Source of the DNA: Acidimicrobiales bacterium
Lineage (GTDB): Bacteria > Actinomycetota > Acidimicrobiia > Acidimicrobiales > Palsa-688
Length of the DNA: 13,955 bases
Assembly: GCA_030039575.1 (NCBI GenBank)
Contig: JASHVH010000213.1
Span: 1 to 13,955, forward strand
Direction: 5' to 3'
The notes under the pieces were generated by a model. The model saw only the letters and a list, made by a program, of their open reading frames with translations, did not search any database and was not told the origin of the DNA. Position 1 is the stretch's first letter. Every line of letters begins with the position of its first letter. This document shows, in pieces, positions 12,573-13,955 of the stretch. Made by a program: the position numbers and the translations under genes.

Positions 12573-13292
12573 TCAAAAGAGCTTCGACGTCAGGGCTTTG
12601 CGGTACTCCGCCACTTTCGGGTCGTCGCCCATGAGCTCGAGCAGGTCGAGGTACTCCTGGCGGGCTGATGGGTCTTCCTTCACCCGGTCGAGCAGCTCGT
12701 CGAGCTTGGCGTCGACGGCACCATCGCCCTCGGCGGCCTCGTCGCCGACCCGGGCCTGTGCCTGCAGATGGCGGACCTCAGCGGTCTCGGGGACCCGCTG
12801 GAGCAGCTGGAGCGCCTCCTGCTTCCCCTCGTCGTCGCCCCGCTCGATGAGGAGCGAAGAAAGGGAAATAATGGCTTTCTCATTGGCCGGCTCGAGCGCC
12901 AGGGCCTTGCGCAACGAGGCCTCGTCACCTGCGGCGATCAGCTCGTCCACTTCTGTGGGCGCCGGCGCCACCTCGGTCATCCAGGCCCGCACGGCCGGTT
13001 CGGGCTGTGCCCCGATGAAGCTGCTCACGACCCGCTTGTCGCGGATGGCGTAGACCGCCGGGATCGACTGCACCTGGAAACTGGCGGCCACCCGCGGGTT
13101 CGCGTCCACGTCAACTTTGGTCAGCACCACTTCACCGTCTCTCTCGGCCACCACTTTCTCCAAAATGGGCCCCAACATGCGGCACGGGCCACACCACGAA
13201 GCCCACAGGTCCACGACGACGGGCACCTGTGTGGAGCGTTCCAGGACCTCTTCCTCAAAGGTCGCGTCGGTCACATCTATAGCTACGGTCAT
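12573..13292 (-). CDS. Thioredoxin-TPR protein, CnoX/YbbN-like co-chaperone
   Basis: A 239-residue cytoplasmic protein with an N-terminal thioredoxin domain (about 5-110) and a helical C-terminal half (115-239) of the type found behind thioredoxin in YbbN/CnoX. The redox motif W-C-G-P-C is at 33-37 and the conserved cis-proline at 78 (S-I-P-A-V), so the catalytic pair is intact; E. coli CnoX lacks this C-x-x-C. The acidic helical part contains tetratricopeptide-like segments such as L-R-K-A-L-A-L-E-P-A-N-E-K-A. The start at 13292 is set by a strong site, GGAGG (13301-13297) four bases before ATG; longer in-frame starts are not needed. Members of this family protect oxidised proteins and deliver clients to chaperones; this is inferred here. 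It diverges from the PAC2 gene. Confidence 0.88.
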   Translation of the reverse strand: MTVAIDVTDATFEEEVLERSTQVPVVVDLWASWCGPCRMLGPILEKVVAERDGEVVLTKVDVDANPRVAASFQVQSIPAVYAIRDKRVVSSFIGAQPEPAVRAWMTEVAPAPTEVDELIAAGDEASLRKALALEPANEKAIISLSSLLIERGDDEGKQEALQLLQRVPETAEVRHLQAQARVGDEAAEGDGAVDAKLDELLDRVKEDPSARQEYLDLLELMGDDPKVAEYRKALTSKLF

Positions 13293-13455
13293 TTCTCCTC
13301 CGGCGTCGTACGCCATCATCACCCACTCTTCCAGAGCACGTAGGTATAGCGTCCAAAGGCGTCGTGACATTCCCGGGCCCCCGACCTGACGAATTCCTCC
13401 TACCGTGGTCTGAAGGGCCCTGTGCCCGGCTGTCCACCCGACCCATGGGGGCAAG
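13293..13455. promoter_or_regulatory. Divergent control region between the thioredoxin-like and PAC2 genes
   Basis: 163 bp between two divergent starts. On the - strand TATACC (13348-13343) is a possible -10 box about 50 bases before the thioredoxin-like ATG, with only a poor -35. On the + strand no clear promoter is visible before the PAC2 gene. No strong palindrome was seen apart from a CCCGGG core near 13372. Confidence 0.3.
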
Positions 13456-13955
13456 ATGACTTTCGCGTCGATCAAGAGCTGGCCCAGTCTCGAGCACCCC
13501 GCTCTGGTGCTCGGCCTCGAAGGCTGGGTGGACGCCGGCTACGCGGGGGCCACCGCCGTCAATGCCCTGCTCGAGTCGGCCCGCCATGAACTGGTGGCCA
13601 CCTTCGATGCTGACGCCCTGCTCGACCAGCGCTCTCGCCGGCCGGTCCTGCGGGTGTCCCACGGGGTCCACGGTGGCCTCACCTGGCCCGAGCTGCGGCT
13701 TTTGGCCGCCACGGACACCGGGGGGCGCAGCCTGCTCGTACTGGCCGGTCCCGAGCCAGACCTGCGCTGGCACGAATGGAGCCAGGAGGTGGTCGCCCTC
13801 GGCCTCCGCCTGGGGGTGGAGCTGGTGGTGGGGCTGGGCGCCTTCCCGGCGCCGGCGCCGCACACACGGCCGGTCCGCCTCGCCGCCACCGCCAGCGACG
13901 AACAACTGGCCGGCCGCGTCGGCTTCCTGCCCGCCACCATGGAAGTCCCGGCCGG
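13456..13955 (+). CDS. PAC2 family protein (partial, cut by the window edge)
   Basis: The first 166 residues of a PAC2-domain protein; complete members have about 280-300 residues, so the 3' part lies outside the window. Family features are visible: P-A-L-V-L-G-L-E-G-W-V-D-A-G (15-28), D-A-D-A-L-L-D-Q-R-S-R-R-P (51-63), A-G-P-E-P-D-L-R-W-H-E-W (97-108) and G-L-G-A-F with P-H-T-R-P (126-139). The ATG at 13456 has GGGGG four bases upstream; an ATG at 13445 runs into a stop after four codons. The family is named after eukaryotic proteasome assembly chaperones and is common in actinobacteria, where its role is not settled. The frame stays open to the last base. Confidence 0.88.
   Translation, partial: MTFASIKSWPSLEHPALVLGLEGWVDAGYAGATAVNALLESARHELVATFDADALLDQRSRRPVLRVSHGVHGGLTWPELRLLAATDTGGRSLLVLAGPEPDLRWHEWSQEVVALGLRLGVELVVGLGAFPAPAPHTRPVRLAATASDEQLAGRVGFLPATMEVPA

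Overview
The window is high-GC DNA with the gene content and style of an actinobacterium, probably an acidimicrobiia-like soil or freshwater lineage. The taxonomic hints are the convergent rpsT/holA pair also seen in mycobacteria, a FolP2-type dihydropteroate synthase homologue, frequent GTG/TTG starts with weak ribosome binding sites, and a Tat lipoprotein with a long Ser/Thr linker. The lineage is inferred by eye, not by a search.

Left half (974-7813, all + strand): an accessory carbohydrate-type ABC importer of the CUT1 class, made of a secreted solute-binding protein and MalF-like and MalG-like permeases. No ATPase gene is present, so a shared MsmK/UgpC-type ATPase elsewhere must be assumed. 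A Tat-exported FAD oxidase of the berberine-bridge/AA7 type follows 29 bp behind the last permease, and a second, paralogous oxidase with a Tat lipoprotein signal follows after a 292-bp gap. Both oxidases keep the His and the Cys that attach FAD covalently at two points. The arrangement suggests that a substrate, perhaps an oligosaccharide, is oxidised outside the membrane and that substrate or product is then imported. The substrate cannot be read from the sequence. About 970 bp upstream hold no convincing gene but do hold a consensus-like promoter, a palindrome and a spaced direct repeat.

Middle (7814-8164): a convergent intergenic region rich in structure. It holds an 81-bp imperfect inverted repeat, a 33-bp tandem repeat whose units each form a hairpin, and a rho-independent terminator for lepA.

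Right half (8165-13955): housekeeping genes. lepA (-) and rpsT (+) diverge from a repeat-rich 159-bp region. rpsT converges on holA (-), the DNA polymerase III delta subunit, which is translationally coupled by an ATGA overlap to a noncanonical FolP2-like gene upstream of it. A thioredoxin-TPR protein of CnoX/YbbN type (-) lies further upstream, separated from the FolP2-like gene by an AT-rich inverted repeat and a candidate promoter. A PAC2-family gene (+), cut by the window edge, diverges from the thioredoxin gene.

The most unusual material is the pair of exported flavo-oxidases attached to the sugar importer, and the FolP2-like protein that lacks the canonical substrate loop.
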